Below are positions 33,079-41,689 of a stretch of DNA of 64,000 bases, piece by piece (position 1 is the first letter of the stretch; each line of letters starts with the position of its first letter). The position numbers were made by a program, and so were the translations under genes. The notes beneath the pieces are model-generated. The model worked only from the letters and a program-made list of their open reading frames with translations. It did not search any database and was not told where the DNA came from. Source of the DNA: Candidatus Acidulodesulfobacterium ferriphilum (GTDB lineage Bacteria; SZUA-79; Acidulodesulfobacterales; Acidulodesulfobacteraceae); assembly GCA_004195035.1 (NCBI GenBank), contig SGBD01000001.1:62001-126000 (forward strand), given 5' to 3'.

Positions 33079-34632
33079 TTAGTTTTGGGTTTCGCTACCC
33101 AGCAGTCCGTTAACTTCGTTCAATAACTGCGGGTATTCCGCCCCTTTAATAAGGTACCTTTCCACGCCTATTTTAAATCCTGTTTCTTTGTCTTCGACGA
33201 CGGATAAAATTATAATCGGAATATCCATAGTATCGGGACTGTTTTTTAAAATCCTGGCTACGTCGAATCCGTTTAAGCCCGGCATCATAACGTCTAATAT
33301 AATAAGGTCGTATTTTTTATGCTTTATTTTATTTAAAGCTTCTAATCCCTCGGCGGCTTCGTCGGTAATATAGCCGGCATATTCGAGTTCCTGCCTTAGA
33401 AGCCTTCTTATGCTCCCGTCGTCGTCCACTATCAATATGTTTTTGGAAACCCCGCTATAGATTAACGCAGGAGGAGCAGAGTTTTTAAGCTGTTCTATAA
33501 AATCTTTTATACGCGCCGTACCGGTTTTACCTAAATAGCGCGGAGCGGTAAAATAAAAAGTACTTCCTTTGCCTTCCATGCTTTCCGCCCATATCTTTCC
33601 TCCGTAATGTTCCACAATCTGCCTGCATATGGGAAGTCCGAGTCCGGTGCCTTCAGGCTTATCGGTAAGGGTATCGCCGACCTGCTTAAACTTTTCGAAT
33701 ACCTTGTTTAGATTTTCTTTGCTTATGCCTATGCCGTTATCCGAAACGCTTATTAACACAAAATCTTTATCTGATTTTGCCCTTACGGTTATATCTCCTT
33801 TATCGGTAAACTTTACGGCATTGGATAAAAGATTTATGACGACCTGGATAAACCTGTCCTTGTCGGCATGTATCTCGGAAAGTCCGTCTTCTATGTCGGT
33901 TATTATGCCGAGACCTTTTGCCTGAAAAAGGTAAGAGGTTGCCGATACGGCATGCTCTATCGCATATTGCGCGGTAAAACGCTCGTCCTTCCATTCTATC
34001 TTGCCCGCTTCCATTTTGGCTATGTCCAAGACATCGTTTATAAGGAAAGTAAGCCTCCGCCCTTCGGATATTATTATATTTAAGTTACTTTCTATCTGGT
34101 CTGCGGTTTTCTTAGTTTTTTTATCCTCTGTATTAAGCGCGGGATATATTGTATCTTTAAATTTCTTGCTTATGATGTTCGCAAAGCCGAGAATGGAAGT
34201 AAGAGGCGTCCTTAATTCGTGGGATACCGTGGATATGAAATCGGTCTTCATCATATCTACCTCTTTTTCCTTGGTGATGTCCTGACAAATCCAGACCGAA
34301 TCGGCGCCGCTTGCCTCGCCGGGGTTGACCGATTTTCCCGTCAAGAGGCACCAGAACTCAGAGCCGTCTTTTCTTTTTCCTATAAATTCAAGTTTTGTTT
34401 CTTTTCCTTTGGCAAGATCCGAATATATTATTCTGCCTGATTCTTCAAAATCGGCTTCCGAGCGGTAAAGTATTCTAGTCGTATTGCCGAGCATTTCTTC
34501 CAGCGCATCGTATCCGAACAATTCGGCCATTTTTTTGTTTGTCAAAATTATATGCCTTTTCTGCAGAAGAACTATGCCGACCAGCGAATTATCCAAAATA
34601 ACCCTGTAGATAGAAGTCGCCAGATTATCCAT
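33079..34632 (-). CDS. Soluble PAS hybrid histidine kinase (HisKA-HATPase-REC)
   Basis: 517 aa, no membrane helix. PAS at about 8-120 (YRVILDNSLVGIVLLQKRHI, GSEFWCLLTGKSV), HisKA with DFISTVSHELRTPLTS (phospho-His), HATPase with LLSNAVKFTDKGDI, VSDNGIGIS and GTGLGLPICRQIV, then a receiver with ILIVDDDGSIRRLL and LIILDVMMPGLNG (phospho-Asp). The whole part from DITKEKEVDMMKTDF to the end is encoded by DNA that is repeated at 36219-37407. No DNA-binding output; phosphotransfer to the lone receiver at 34874 is a natural guess. Confidence 0.92.
   Translation of the reverse strand: MDNLATSIYRVILDNSLVGIVLLQKRHIILTNKKMAELFGYDALEEMLGNTTRILYRSEADFEESGRIIYSDLAKGKETKLEFIGKRKDGSEFWCLLTGKSVNPGEASGADSVWICQDITKEKEVDMMKTDFISTVSHELRTPLTSILGFANIISKKFKDTIYPALNTEDKKTKKTADQIESNLNIIISEGRRLTFLINDVLDIAKMEAGKIEWKDERFTAQYAIEHAVSATSYLFQAKGLGIITDIEDGLSEIHADKDRFIQVVINLLSNAVKFTDKGDITVRAKSDKDFVLISVSDNGIGISKENLNKVFEKFKQVGDTLTDKPEGTGLGLPICRQIVEHYGGKIWAESMEGKGSTFYFTAPRYLGKTGTARIKDFIEQLKNSAPPALIYSGVSKNILIVDDDGSIRRLLRQELEYAGYITDEAAEGLEALNKIKHKKYDLIILDVMMPGLNGFDVARILKNSPDTMDIPIIILSVVEDKETGFKIGVERYLIKGAEYPQLLNEVNGLLGSETQN
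33093..34281. repeat. 1.19-kb direct repeat, copy 1
   Basis: From CGCTACCCAGCAGTCCGTTA to TTTTTCCTTGGTGATGTC; corresponds base for base with 36219-37407 (offset 3126) as far as I compared. Identical translations in all frames I checked support near or full identity. Confidence 0.93.
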
Positions 34633-34819
34633 ATATAAATCCTCCGTAAATTATTTAATCTCAATTAAGTCTTAATGTAAGATATATGCAATTTACGTAC
34701 CATAACGAAAAATTAGGTTATCTTTATCGATTTGTTAGAAATAACGGCTATGTGTAGACTTGCATAACCAACCGGCACGAAACGAAAAAGGAATTATTTA
34801 ATTAAAATTGCGCAATAAA

Positions 34820-34855
34820 GTTGGCAAAATGAAAATAAAGTTGGCACAAAGTTGG
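34820..34855 (+). promoter_or_regulatory. GTTGGCA repeats upstream of the hybrid kinase
   Basis: GTTGGCA at 34820-34826 and 34840-34846 (20-nt spacing), then GTTGG at 34851. The same heptamer with the same spacing occurs near 23635-23661. It sits between the receiver and kinase genes, in a 240-bp gap that is otherwise AT-rich. Confidence 0.5.
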
Positions 34856-34873
34856 AAATATAAGGATAAATGT

Positions 34874-35242
34874 TTATAAAATTTCGCGGACTTTCTTTAC
34901 GATGTCGTCTGGATTGAAAGGCTTGGTTATATACATATCGGCTCCAGATTCCATTCCTTTTAATTTATCGGTTTCCTGTCCTTTCGCGGTTAGAAGGACT
35001 ATGCATATATCTTGGATTTTTAAGTTGTTTTTTACTTCCGCACATACCTCGAACCCGTTCATCTTAGGCATCATAACGTCAAGAAAAACCATGTCCGGCT
35101 TGTTTTCCCTGATAACTTCGAGGGCTTCGGCACCGTTTTCGGCGACGAGTATTTCTAAACCTTCGTCTTCTAGGTCCTCGAGGGTCTGTTCTAAAAGCAG
35201 CCTTATATGCGGTTCGTCGTCGGCGATAAGAACTTTAGGCAT
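34874..35242 (-). CDS. Single-domain response regulator (CheY-like receiver)
   Basis: About 122 aa starting MPKVLIADDEPHIRLLLE; the ATG at 35242 has AAGGAAAGG upstream. The phospho-acceptor is in PDMVFLDVMMPKMNG, the conserved Thr/Lys in LLTAKGQETDKL and ADMYITKPFNPDD. A frame extending to 35335 adds 31 residues with no receiver features and is rejected. It has no output domain, so it acts by protein contact or as a phosphorelay intermediate; it sits directly upstream of the hybrid kinase at 33079. Confidence 0.9.
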   Translation of the reverse strand: MPKVLIADDEPHIRLLLEQTLEDLEDEGLEILVAENGAEALEVIRENKPDMVFLDVMMPKMNGFEVCAEVKNNLKIQDICIVLLTAKGQETDKLKGMESGADMYITKPFNPDDIVKKVREIL

Positions 35243-35428
35243 TGTACCTTTCCTTGAATAATATTTAATACAACAATAATTTTGAAAAAGCTTCACGTTT
35301 TTGCACGCATAAATATGCCCGCAATTAAGCAACAAAGCTTATTTATATTGTTAATATAAAATATACGGCGGCTAATGTCAAGCAAAATTCTTTATGCCCA
35401 ATCCTTTATGCTTCAATGCTACAAATTA

Positions 35429-35463
35429 TTGACATTATATATTAATTGCATTATAATTGACTC
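35429..35463 (+). promoter_or_regulatory. Consensus promoter giving a leaderless transcript
   Basis: TTGACA (35429-35434), spacer of exactly 17 nt, TATAAT (35452-35457). The ATG of the next gene begins 7 nt after the -10, at the expected transcription start, and there is no room for a Shine-Dalgarno. Confidence 0.8.
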
Positions 35464-35778
35464 ATGGAATTTAAATGGGATGAGGCTAAAAATAACTTAT
35501 TAAAATATACTAGAGATGTTTGTTTCGAGGATATTATACTTGCTATAAATCAAGGCGGCTTACTCGATATTATACGGCATAAAAACCAACGTAAGTATCC
35601 GGACCAACTAATTTTTGTCGTAGAAATTAATGAATATGCCTATTTAGTTCCCTTTGAAATAGAAGATAATTTAACTGAAAATAACAAATGTGCAATCGTT
35701 TTTTTAAAGACGGTAATTCCAAGTAGAAAAGCTACAAATAAATATTTAAGAGGAAATAAAAATGAGAAAGAAAAATAG
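35464..35778 (+). CDS. BrnT-like toxin
   Basis: 104 aa beginning MEFKWDEAKNNLLKYTRDVC, like the F-x-W-D-x-x-K-x-x-x-N start of BrnT (RelE-fold ribonuclease toxins), and ending in VFLKTVIPSRKATNKYLRG, comparable to the IISARKA-x-K end of BrnT. The antitoxin gene starts 17 nt before its stop. It might instead belong to a sister family of toxins paired with CopG-type antitoxins. It is probably translated from a leaderless mRNA. Confidence 0.62.
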   Translation: MEFKWDEAKNNLLKYTRDVCFEDIILAINQGGLLDIIRHKNQRKYPDQLIFVVEINEYAYLVPFEIEDNLTENNKCAIVFLKTVIPSRKATNKYLRGNKNEKEK

Positions 35779-36064
35779 CAAGTTAGCCGGCTTGATTGAC
35801 CTTGACGAGTATGAAAAAAAAATCCTGGAAGATTACGAAAACGATAAATATGAAAGCGTTGAAAATTTGTCCCGCGAAAAAGCCAGATTTAAAAAATTAG
35901 CCTCCGGCTTTATACAAAAGAAAGCAAATATAAGCATCAGGATTTCTAAGCAAGATATCCTGAAAATAAAACGCAAAAGCCTTGAGACCGGCATTCCTTA
36001 TCAGACGCTTATATCGTCCGTTCTGCATCAATTTGCCCAGAATAAAATAACTATCAAGACTTAA
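35762..36064 (+). CDS. CopG/BrnA-type ribbon-helix-helix antitoxin
   Basis: 100 aa. The C-terminal RHH is ANISIRISKQDILKIKRKSL followed by GIPYQTLISSVLHQF, the usual form in antitoxins of this class. The N-terminal half (DLDEYEKKILEDYENDKYES) is acidic and should neutralise the toxin. Shine-Dalgarno AAGAGGAAATAAAA lies in the toxin's 3' end. Confidence 0.82.
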   Translation: MRKKNSKLAGLIDLDEYEKKILEDYENDKYESVENLSREKARFKKLASGFIQKKANISIRISKQDILKIKRKSLETGIPYQTLISSVLHQFAQNKITIKT

Positions 36065-36204
36065 TGAAAAAATAGGATAAAAATATTATTAATAAATACA
36101 GGCAAAGAATATGCGGTATTTTCCGTTTATGTTTATCAAAGTATATTTTTGATGCGAACCAAAATACCGTAAGAATAATTTTCTATCGACAATTTGGGTA
36201 TATG

Positions 36205-38346
36205 CTATTTAAAATTGCCGCTACCCAGCAGTCCGTTAACTTCGTTCAATAACTGCGGGTATTCCGCCCCTTTAATAAGGTACCTTTCCACGCCTATTTT
36301 AAATCCTGTTTCTTTGTCTTCGACGACGGATAAAATTATAATCGGAATATCCATAGTATCGGGACTGTTTTTTAAAATCCTGGCTACGTCGAATCCGTTT
36401 AAGCCCGGCATCATAACGTCTAATATAATAAGGTCGTATTTTTTATGCTTTATTTTATTTAAAGCTTCTAATCCCTCGGCGGCTTCGTCGGTAATATAGC
36501 CGGCATATTCGAGTTCCTGCCTTAGAAGCCTTCTTATGCTCCCGTCGTCGTCCACTATCAATATGTTTTTGGAAACCCCGCTATAGATTAACGCAGGAGG
36601 AGCAGAGTTTTTAAGCTGTTCTATAAAATCTTTTATACGCGCCGTACCGGTTTTACCTAAATAGCGCGGAGCGGTAAAATAAAAAGTACTTCCTTTGCCT
36701 TCCATGCTTTCCGCCCATATCTTTCCTCCGTAATGTTCCACAATCTGCCTGCATATGGGAAGTCCGAGTCCGGTGCCTTCAGGCTTATCGGTAAGGGTAT
36801 CGCCGACCTGCTTAAACTTTTCGAATACCTTGTTTAGATTTTCTTTGCTTATGCCTATGCCGTTATCCGAAACGCTTATTAACACAAAATCTTTATCTGA
36901 TTTTGCCCTTACGGTTATATCTCCTTTATCGGTAAACTTTACGGCATTGGATAAAAGATTTATGACGACCTGGATAAACCTGTCCTTGTCGGCATGTATC
37001 TCGGAAAGTCCGTCTTCTATGTCGGTTATTATGCCGAGACCTTTTGCCTGAAAAAGGTAAGAGGTTGCCGATACGGCATGCTCTATCGCATATTGCGCGG
37101 TAAAACGCTCGTCCTTCCATTCTATCTTGCCCGCTTCCATTTTGGCTATGTCCAAGACATCGTTTATAAGGAAAGTAAGCCTCCGCCCTTCGGATATTAT
37201 TATATTTAAGTTACTTTCTATCTGGTCTGCGGTTTTCTTAGTTTTTTTATCCTCTGTATTAAGCGCGGGATATATTGTATCTTTAAATTTCTTGCTTATG
37301 ATGTTCGCAAAGCCGAGAATGGAAGTAAGAGGCGTCCTTAATTCGTGGGATACCGTGGATATGAAATCGGTCTTCATCATATCTACCTCTTTTTCCTTGG
37401 TGATGTCTCTTACGGTAACGACCACGCCTATAAAAGCATCTGCGGCATAATCGTCTTTGGACAGGCTGCTTTCGATGTCTAAATACATCGATGACGCCGT
37501 AGCCCTGCAGATTCTGTTTCCGCTGAGACCAATTTCATCCGTATAAATATTTTTTTTATTTATATCCCCATTTAGAAATACTTTATCTACCAAGGCATTT
37601 ATTTTTGGGTCAAAAAGGCGGGATAAATCGTCTCCTATGTCGTTTTCGTTAAAACCGAACATGGATAAAAAAGCAAAATTATAAGCCGATATTTTTTTAT
37701 GCTTATTTACGACGAACAAGGCATCCACTAAGCTTGAAACAATAACAGACGACTGGCTTTCCTGTCTTTTTCTCTCGTCTATATCCTGAAACACCCAAAC
37801 CGAATCGGCGTTATCGACCTCGTCCGGGCTGACCGATTTTCCGGTAAGCAGAGCCCAAAATTCCGAACCGTCTTTTCTCTTGGCTATGTATTCCACCTTA
37901 TATTCCAAACCGGCTTTTACGGTCGAGTATGCGCTTTTGCCTATTTCTTCGAAATCTCGGTCGGAACGGTAGCATATTCTGGAAATTTTTCCTATAACTT
38001 CTTCCGGCGAATTATATCCGAACATTTCGGCCATTTTTTTATTTACTAAAACAAAATGCCTATTCCGCACAAGCGTAATACCGACCGAAGAATTATTCAA
38101 CATGGCTTCGTAAGTTCTCTTAATCTGCGACACTTTATTTTCCGATTCCGCAAGACTGCGTGCGTAATCTTCGATTCTTACCAGCGAGTTTATGTACCCG
38201 GAGGCAAGCGATTTAATAGATTCTACAAGTTCGGAGTCTGTCAAACCGATTTCGGACGCAGATTCGAATTCGTGGTTTAGGACCTTTTTTATATATGCGA
38301 GGATATCTGCCAATTCTTTTTCGATATCATTCTTATTATTTTCCAT
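36205..38346 (-). CDS. Soluble two-PAS hybrid histidine kinase (HisKA-HATPase-REC)
   Basis: 713 aa without membrane helices. An N-terminal helical region of about 75 residues is followed by PAS1 (LNNSSVGITLVRNRHFVLVN, GSEFWALLTGKSV), PAS2 (about 200-310, DALFVVNKHKKISAYNFAFL), HisKA with the same VSHELRTPLTS H-box, HATPase and a receiver. From DITKEKEVDMMKTDF to LLNEVNGLLGS it is identical to the kinase at 33079; the sensor halves differ. The two kinases should therefore feed the same partners in response to different signals. It lies 18 nt downstream of the enhancer-binding protein gene and is probably co-transcribed with it. Confidence 0.92.
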   Translation of the reverse strand: MENNKNDIEKELADILAYIKKVLNHEFESASEIGLTDSELVESIKSLASGYINSLVRIEDYARSLAESENKVSQIKRTYEAMLNNSSVGITLVRNRHFVLVNKKMAEMFGYNSPEEVIGKISRICYRSDRDFEEIGKSAYSTVKAGLEYKVEYIAKRKDGSEFWALLTGKSVSPDEVDNADSVWVFQDIDERKRQESQSSVIVSSLVDALFVVNKHKKISAYNFAFLSMFGFNENDIGDDLSRLFDPKINALVDKVFLNGDINKKNIYTDEIGLSGNRICRATASSMYLDIESSLSKDDYAADAFIGVVVTVRDITKEKEVDMMKTDFISTVSHELRTPLTSILGFANIISKKFKDTIYPALNTEDKKTKKTADQIESNLNIIISEGRRLTFLINDVLDIAKMEAGKIEWKDERFTAQYAIEHAVSATSYLFQAKGLGIITDIEDGLSEIHADKDRFIQVVINLLSNAVKFTDKGDITVRAKSDKDFVLISVSDNGIGISKENLNKVFEKFKQVGDTLTDKPEGTGLGLPICRQIVEHYGGKIWAESMEGKGSTFYFTAPRYLGKTGTARIKDFIEQLKNSAPPALIYSGVSKNILIVDDDGSIRRLLRQELEYAGYITDEAAEGLEALNKIKHKKYDLIILDVMMPGLNGFDVARILKNSPDTMDIPIIILSVVEDKETGFKIGVERYLIKGAEYPQLLNEVNGLLGSGNFK
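36219..37407. repeat. 1.19-kb direct repeat, copy 2
   Basis: Partner of 33093-34281. The right boundary falls inside the codons of DITKEKEVDMM, the linker between sensor and kinase core. Confidence 0.93.
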
Positions 38347-38364
38347 AATTTCTATGCATAGAAT

Positions 38365-40194
38365 TCATACTCCGAGCCTTATCATCTTTTTTCTTAAACC
38401 TTCCCTCGTTATACCCAGCATTTTCGCGGCGGCGGTTTTATTCCAGCGCGATTTTTCCAACGCCTTCCTGATTAAAACAGTTTCGTTCTCTTCTATATTC
38501 GCCATTTGTTCATCCTCGGCATTATTATTACCGTTAGGTGAATTATATTTTCTGATATTGCCGGACAAATCTTCAAACGTAATTTTTCCCGAAATGTTTA
38601 ATGCTACTGCCCTTTCTATTTCATTTTCTAGTTCCCTTATGTTTCCCGGCCAGTCGTAATTTGTCAGCACATCCATTGCATCCGGGGTAAACTGCATACT
38701 CCGCCTTTCCAATCTTACAGCGTTATTTTTTAAAAAATAATTTGCAAGAACGGCTATGTCTTCCTTTCTGTCCCGGAGAGGAGGCATATCGATATTTATT
38801 ACATTCAGCCTGTAAAACAAATCTTTCCTGAAATTTCCGTCCGTTATTTCCTTTTTTAAATTTTTATTGGTTGCGGCTATTATCCTTGCATCGAAAGGCG
38901 CCGGCTTAGACCCCCCTACCGGAATTACTTCCCTATCCTGAATCATCCTCAATACTTTAGCCTGTCCCGATAACGGCATATCGCCGATTTCATCCAGAAA
39001 AAGCGTACCTTTATCCGCGTCAAGCACCCTGCCTCTGCGTTTATCGACGCCGGTAGCTACTCCTTTTTCTATGCCGAACAGCTCGCTTTCAAAAATAGAT
39101 TCGGGTATAGCAGAACAGTTAACGGCGACAAAAGGCTTTTCCGCCCTTGCGCTAGAGTAATGAATAGCTTTGGCCGCAAGCTCTTTCCCCGTTCCGCTTT
39201 CTCCAGTTATAAGGACATTGGAAGAGATATCGGCTATCTTATCTATTTTGTCCAATAAATTTTTAACCTGTCCGCTTATGCCCAGTATTTTTTTAGGAGA
39301 AAATTTCTGCCTTAAATTTTGCTTCAGATTTATATTTTCATTGGCTATAATATCTTTTACCGTATTAAGCTCTTTATTTTTTTTCTGAAGTTTATCGGCG
39401 CGTTCTTTTTCGATGTTATAAAGCCTTGTAATTTCTATGGAATTTGCGGCATAAGAAGCAATAGTAGATAAAATTTTAAAGTCCGAAGCAATATAATACG
39501 TCGCCTCTTTAAAAGAACATACGTTTATTAGTCCGATAATTTTACCTTTTGTTTTTAAAGGAATTGACATAAAAGAATAGCCATCTCTGTCGGAAATTAT
39601 TTTAGCTTTTTTTCTTCCGCCCCAGTCTTTTTCGATATTTTCGTTGATAATTTCGCCTTTGCCGCTCTTAAAAACCTTGATGTTGATTTTTTCTATATTC
39701 TTTTTATAACCGGCGCCGTCGTAATTTTTACCGAATGAAGAAAGAATATCTAAGGTTTTATCCGCCTCGTTAAAAATTATTATCGAGGCATATTCGAATC
39801 GTATGAGCCTTAAAAGTTCGCCTATAATAAAATCTGCGATTTCCGCGGATTTAGGACACAACGACATCCGGTCGTTAATATTATACAGCAAATCGTATTC
39901 TTTATATTTTTGGAGTATTTCTTCCGCAAGCGACCTCTGCACTAACCGCGACCTTATGAAATGCGACATAATAGCCGCCGCTTCTGCTCCGGGTTTTCCA
40001 GAAACCCTGCCGATTTCTTCCCCGTCTATTTTTATAGGGAAAAAAGAGGTTTTTGCGGCAGAGGGCTCGCCGGCAATTCGATTGCCGTTATTATCGAAAA
40101 CGGAAACCGGTTCGGAGGAAAGATTTATGATACTATCCAATAAAGCAGAATTTTCCTTTTTTTTAAAAAATTTTTTTAGATTAAATTCTTTCAT
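38365..40194 (-). CDS. Sigma-54-type enhancer-binding regulator with a GVATGV loop
   Basis: 609 aa: N-terminal sensor domain (1-110, shared with the protein at 23814), GAF (about 115-265), coiled linker, AAA+ domain with Walker A GESGTGKE (near 335) and Walker B GTLFLDEIGDM (near 400), then a Fis-type HTH (SRWNKTAAAKMLGITREGLR). The loop that contacts sigma-54, normally GAFTGA, here reads GIEKGVATGVDKRRG. All ATPase residues are kept, so it hydrolyses ATP, but sigma-54 contact may be changed or lost. The hybrid kinase follows 18 nt later. Confidence 0.88.
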   Translation of the reverse strand: MKEFNLKKFFKKKENSALLDSIINLSSEPVSVFDNNGNRIAGEPSAAKTSFFPIKIDGEEIGRVSGKPGAEAAAIMSHFIRSRLVQRSLAEEILQKYKEYDLLYNINDRMSLCPKSAEIADFIIGELLRLIRFEYASIIIFNEADKTLDILSSFGKNYDGAGYKKNIEKINIKVFKSGKGEIINENIEKDWGGRKKAKIISDRDGYSFMSIPLKTKGKIIGLINVCSFKEATYYIASDFKILSTIASYAANSIEITRLYNIEKERADKLQKKNKELNTVKDIIANENINLKQNLRQKFSPKKILGISGQVKNLLDKIDKIADISSNVLITGESGTGKELAAKAIHYSSARAEKPFVAVNCSAIPESIFESELFGIEKGVATGVDKRRGRVLDADKGTLFLDEIGDMPLSGQAKVLRMIQDREVIPVGGSKPAPFDARIIAATNKNLKKEITDGNFRKDLFYRLNVINIDMPPLRDRKEDIAVLANYFLKNNAVRLERRSMQFTPDAMDVLTNYDWPGNIRELENEIERAVALNISGKITFEDLSGNIRKYNSPNGNNNAEDEQMANIEENETVLIRKALEKSRWNKTAAAKMLGITREGLRKKMIRLGV

Positions 40195-40277
40195 TTGTTT
40201 ACAATTCGTGTATTCTTAAATACTTAAGCCCGGCATTGCGGAAGCTGCCTCTTCTGCAATATTCTTATCTTTGGTCT

Positions 40278-40293
40278 TGCAGGAATACCTGCA
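40278..40293. promoter_or_regulatory. Palindrome in the regulator leader
   Basis: TGCAGG-AATA-CCTGCA lies in the 170-nt leader between the operator array and the ATG of the gene at 38365-40194. It could be a second operator or a small hairpin. Confidence 0.45.
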
Positions 40294-40377
40294 TCGCTTT
40301 TTATCGACTATGAACTCGCATCGGTAAGTTTGTCCGCTCTTAAAAATATTCATAAATTGTGAGGGTTTTACGTTAAA

Positions 40378-40426
40378 AATTAACTAATTTTAACTAAAAT
40401 TTACCAAATTTAACTAAGTCTGTCAA
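40378..40426 (-). promoter_or_regulatory. Promoter with four phased TTAGTTAA repeats
   Basis: On the minus strand TTGACA (40426-40421) is followed by TTAGTTAAA, TTGGTAAA, TTAGTTAA and TTAGTTAA at 9-10-nt steps, overlapping the presumed -10 (TAAATT, 40403-40398). One helical turn per repeat suggests a co-operative repressor. Confidence 0.6.
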
Positions 40427-40469
40427 GAGGAATTTTCTTTAGGAAAGGCTTAAATACTGCGGTTTTAAG

Positions 40470-40546
40470 TGGCGGGGCCGACGGGGATCGAACCCGCGAC
40501 CTCCGGCGTGACAGGCCGGCGTTCTAACCGTCTGAACTACAGCCCC
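40470..40546 (-). tRNA. tRNA-Asp (anticodon GUC)
   Basis: 77 nt on the minus strand, GGGGCTGTAGTTCAGACGGT at the 5' end, encoded CCA at the 3' end. Anticodon loop CTGTCAC gives GUC. Acceptor GGGGCTG / CGGCCCC pairs fully with one G-U. Confidence 0.96.
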
Positions 40547-40603
40547 GTTTATGTAAGTAAGTATGAGATGAAACGATACGATACGATAATTAAAGCTTAT
40601 ATT

Positions 40604-40891
40604 TTAATGCAAAAATTTAATTACGGTTAAAACAATGCCGACCGTAACGCCAATCTGAACAATGAACAATCCGGCAAACCATTTAATAAGCCTGATTTCC
40701 AGTTGATTCATCTTGATATCTATTCTTGCTTCCAGTTCTTTTAAATCTGCTTTTGTAGCTACGGAATCCAATAAACTTTTCGACAGAATATCAGCCTGAG
40801 CCTCGGCAATAGCTTTAGCCTGTTTTTCAGGCATTCCGGCGCTTGTTAATTTTTCCGCGTAAGCCAGCGTATCAAAAATAAAGGTTTCCAT
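40604..40891 (-). CDS. Small coiled-coil membrane protein (DUF1640-like)
   Basis: 95 aa from ATG 40891: METFIFDTLAYAEKLTSAGM then PEKQAKAIAEAQADILSKSL, an amphipathic helix, a DLKELEARIDIKMNQLEI coiled coil and a C-terminal membrane helix WFAGLFIVQIGVTVGIVLTV. This is the layout of DUF1640-type proteins (mitochondrial MCUR1-like fold in bacteria), role unknown. A longer frame up to 41068 runs through tRNA-Val and is not real. It lies between tRNA-Asp and tRNA-Val on the same strand. Confidence 0.75.
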   Translation of the reverse strand: METFIFDTLAYAEKLTSAGMPEKQAKAIAEAQADILSKSLLDSVATKADLKELEARIDIKMNQLEIRLIKWFAGLFIVQIGVTVGIVLTVIKFLH

Positions 40892-40979
40892 AGTTTTACA
40901 ATAATAAACGGTTAAGAAGAAAAAGTCAAGAAAATTAAAACGGCGAACGGAAAAATATTCCTGAGTGCGCAGACGAAAA

Positions 40980-41056
40980 TGGTAGGCGGAACAGGGTTCG
41001 AACCTGTGACCCCCGGCTTGTAAAGCCGATGCTCTAACCTGCTGAGCTATCCGCCC
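40980..41056 (-). tRNA. tRNA-Val (anticodon UAC)
   Basis: 77 nt on the minus strand, GGGCGGATAGCTCAGCAGGT at the 5' end, encoded CCA. Anticodon loop TTTACAA gives UAC. Confidence 0.96.
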
Positions 41057-41133
41057 ATAAAAACACAACTGCCCCCGCCTTTAATAAATTTTAAAAACGA
41101 GAGCAGCAAATAAAAATTGCGCGTAATCAGAAA

Positions 41134-41418
41134 TTACCACTTTCCTGTGTTGACAGCCTCTTTAAAAGATTTGCCGGCTTTAAACTTTGGAGATTTAGAA
41201 GCCTTAATTTGAATCTCCTTTCCGGTTTGGGGATTTCTCCCTTTTCTTGCGGCTCTTTTCGCAACTTCAAATGTGCCAAAACCGACAAGCCTCACGGCAT
41301 CGCCTTTTTTTAAAGCGTTAATAATAGCGTCAACCGTTGCGCCAAGGGCTTTCTCGCTATCAGCTTTGGTAAGCTTAGACAGCTTTGCAATTGCATCAAC
41401 TAATTCTGCTTTTGTCAT
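41134..41418 (-). CDS. hup: HU-family DNA-binding protein
   Basis: 94-aa nucleoid protein. MTKAELVDAIAKLSKLTKAD, then VRLVGFGTFEVAKRAARKGR and NPQTGKEIQIKASKSPKFKA: the full HU signature, with the beta-arm Arg/Lys/Pro tip. Good Shine-Dalgarno (GGAGGAAG). Monocistronic in appearance. Confidence 0.95.
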   Translation of the reverse strand: MTKAELVDAIAKLSKLTKADSEKALGATVDAIINALKKGDAVRLVGFGTFEVAKRAARKGRNPQTGKEIQIKASKSPKFKAGKSFKEAVNTGKW

Positions 41419-41689
41419 ACTTAACTTCCTCCTTTACATTTTAAAGGTTTTAATGGTTAACTTTTAAACCGCCGTACTTAATATCCAATGTTTACAAGGG
41501 TTCTGATAAAACATACTTAATATATATATGTTTTTAATATATATGTCAACAAAAAAATGTATATTTTATCTACTTTATAAAAAAATAATCTGTTTTTCCC
41601 TATGAATTTATTAGCAGGCACGCCTGTCAACCATCGTCAAACCGCCGCTACAAAAGAGTTTGACTCCTTAAATCGTCATTAAGCCCCTA

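Noticed and set aside
33188-34440. Multiple ORFs antisense or out of frame in the kinase repeat
   Set aside because: Each recurs identically in the second copy at 36314-37450 only because the DNA is duplicated; no independent protein features.
34820-34860. Sigma-54 promoter at TTGGCACAAAGTTGG
   Set aside because: The -24 GG fits, but the -12 GC is missing at the needed spacing; the repeats fit an operator better.
40892-41068. N-terminal extension of the coiled-coil gene
   Set aside because: It is the reading of tRNA-Val and the spacer (IAQQVRASALQAGGHRFEP is a well-known tRNA translation artefact).
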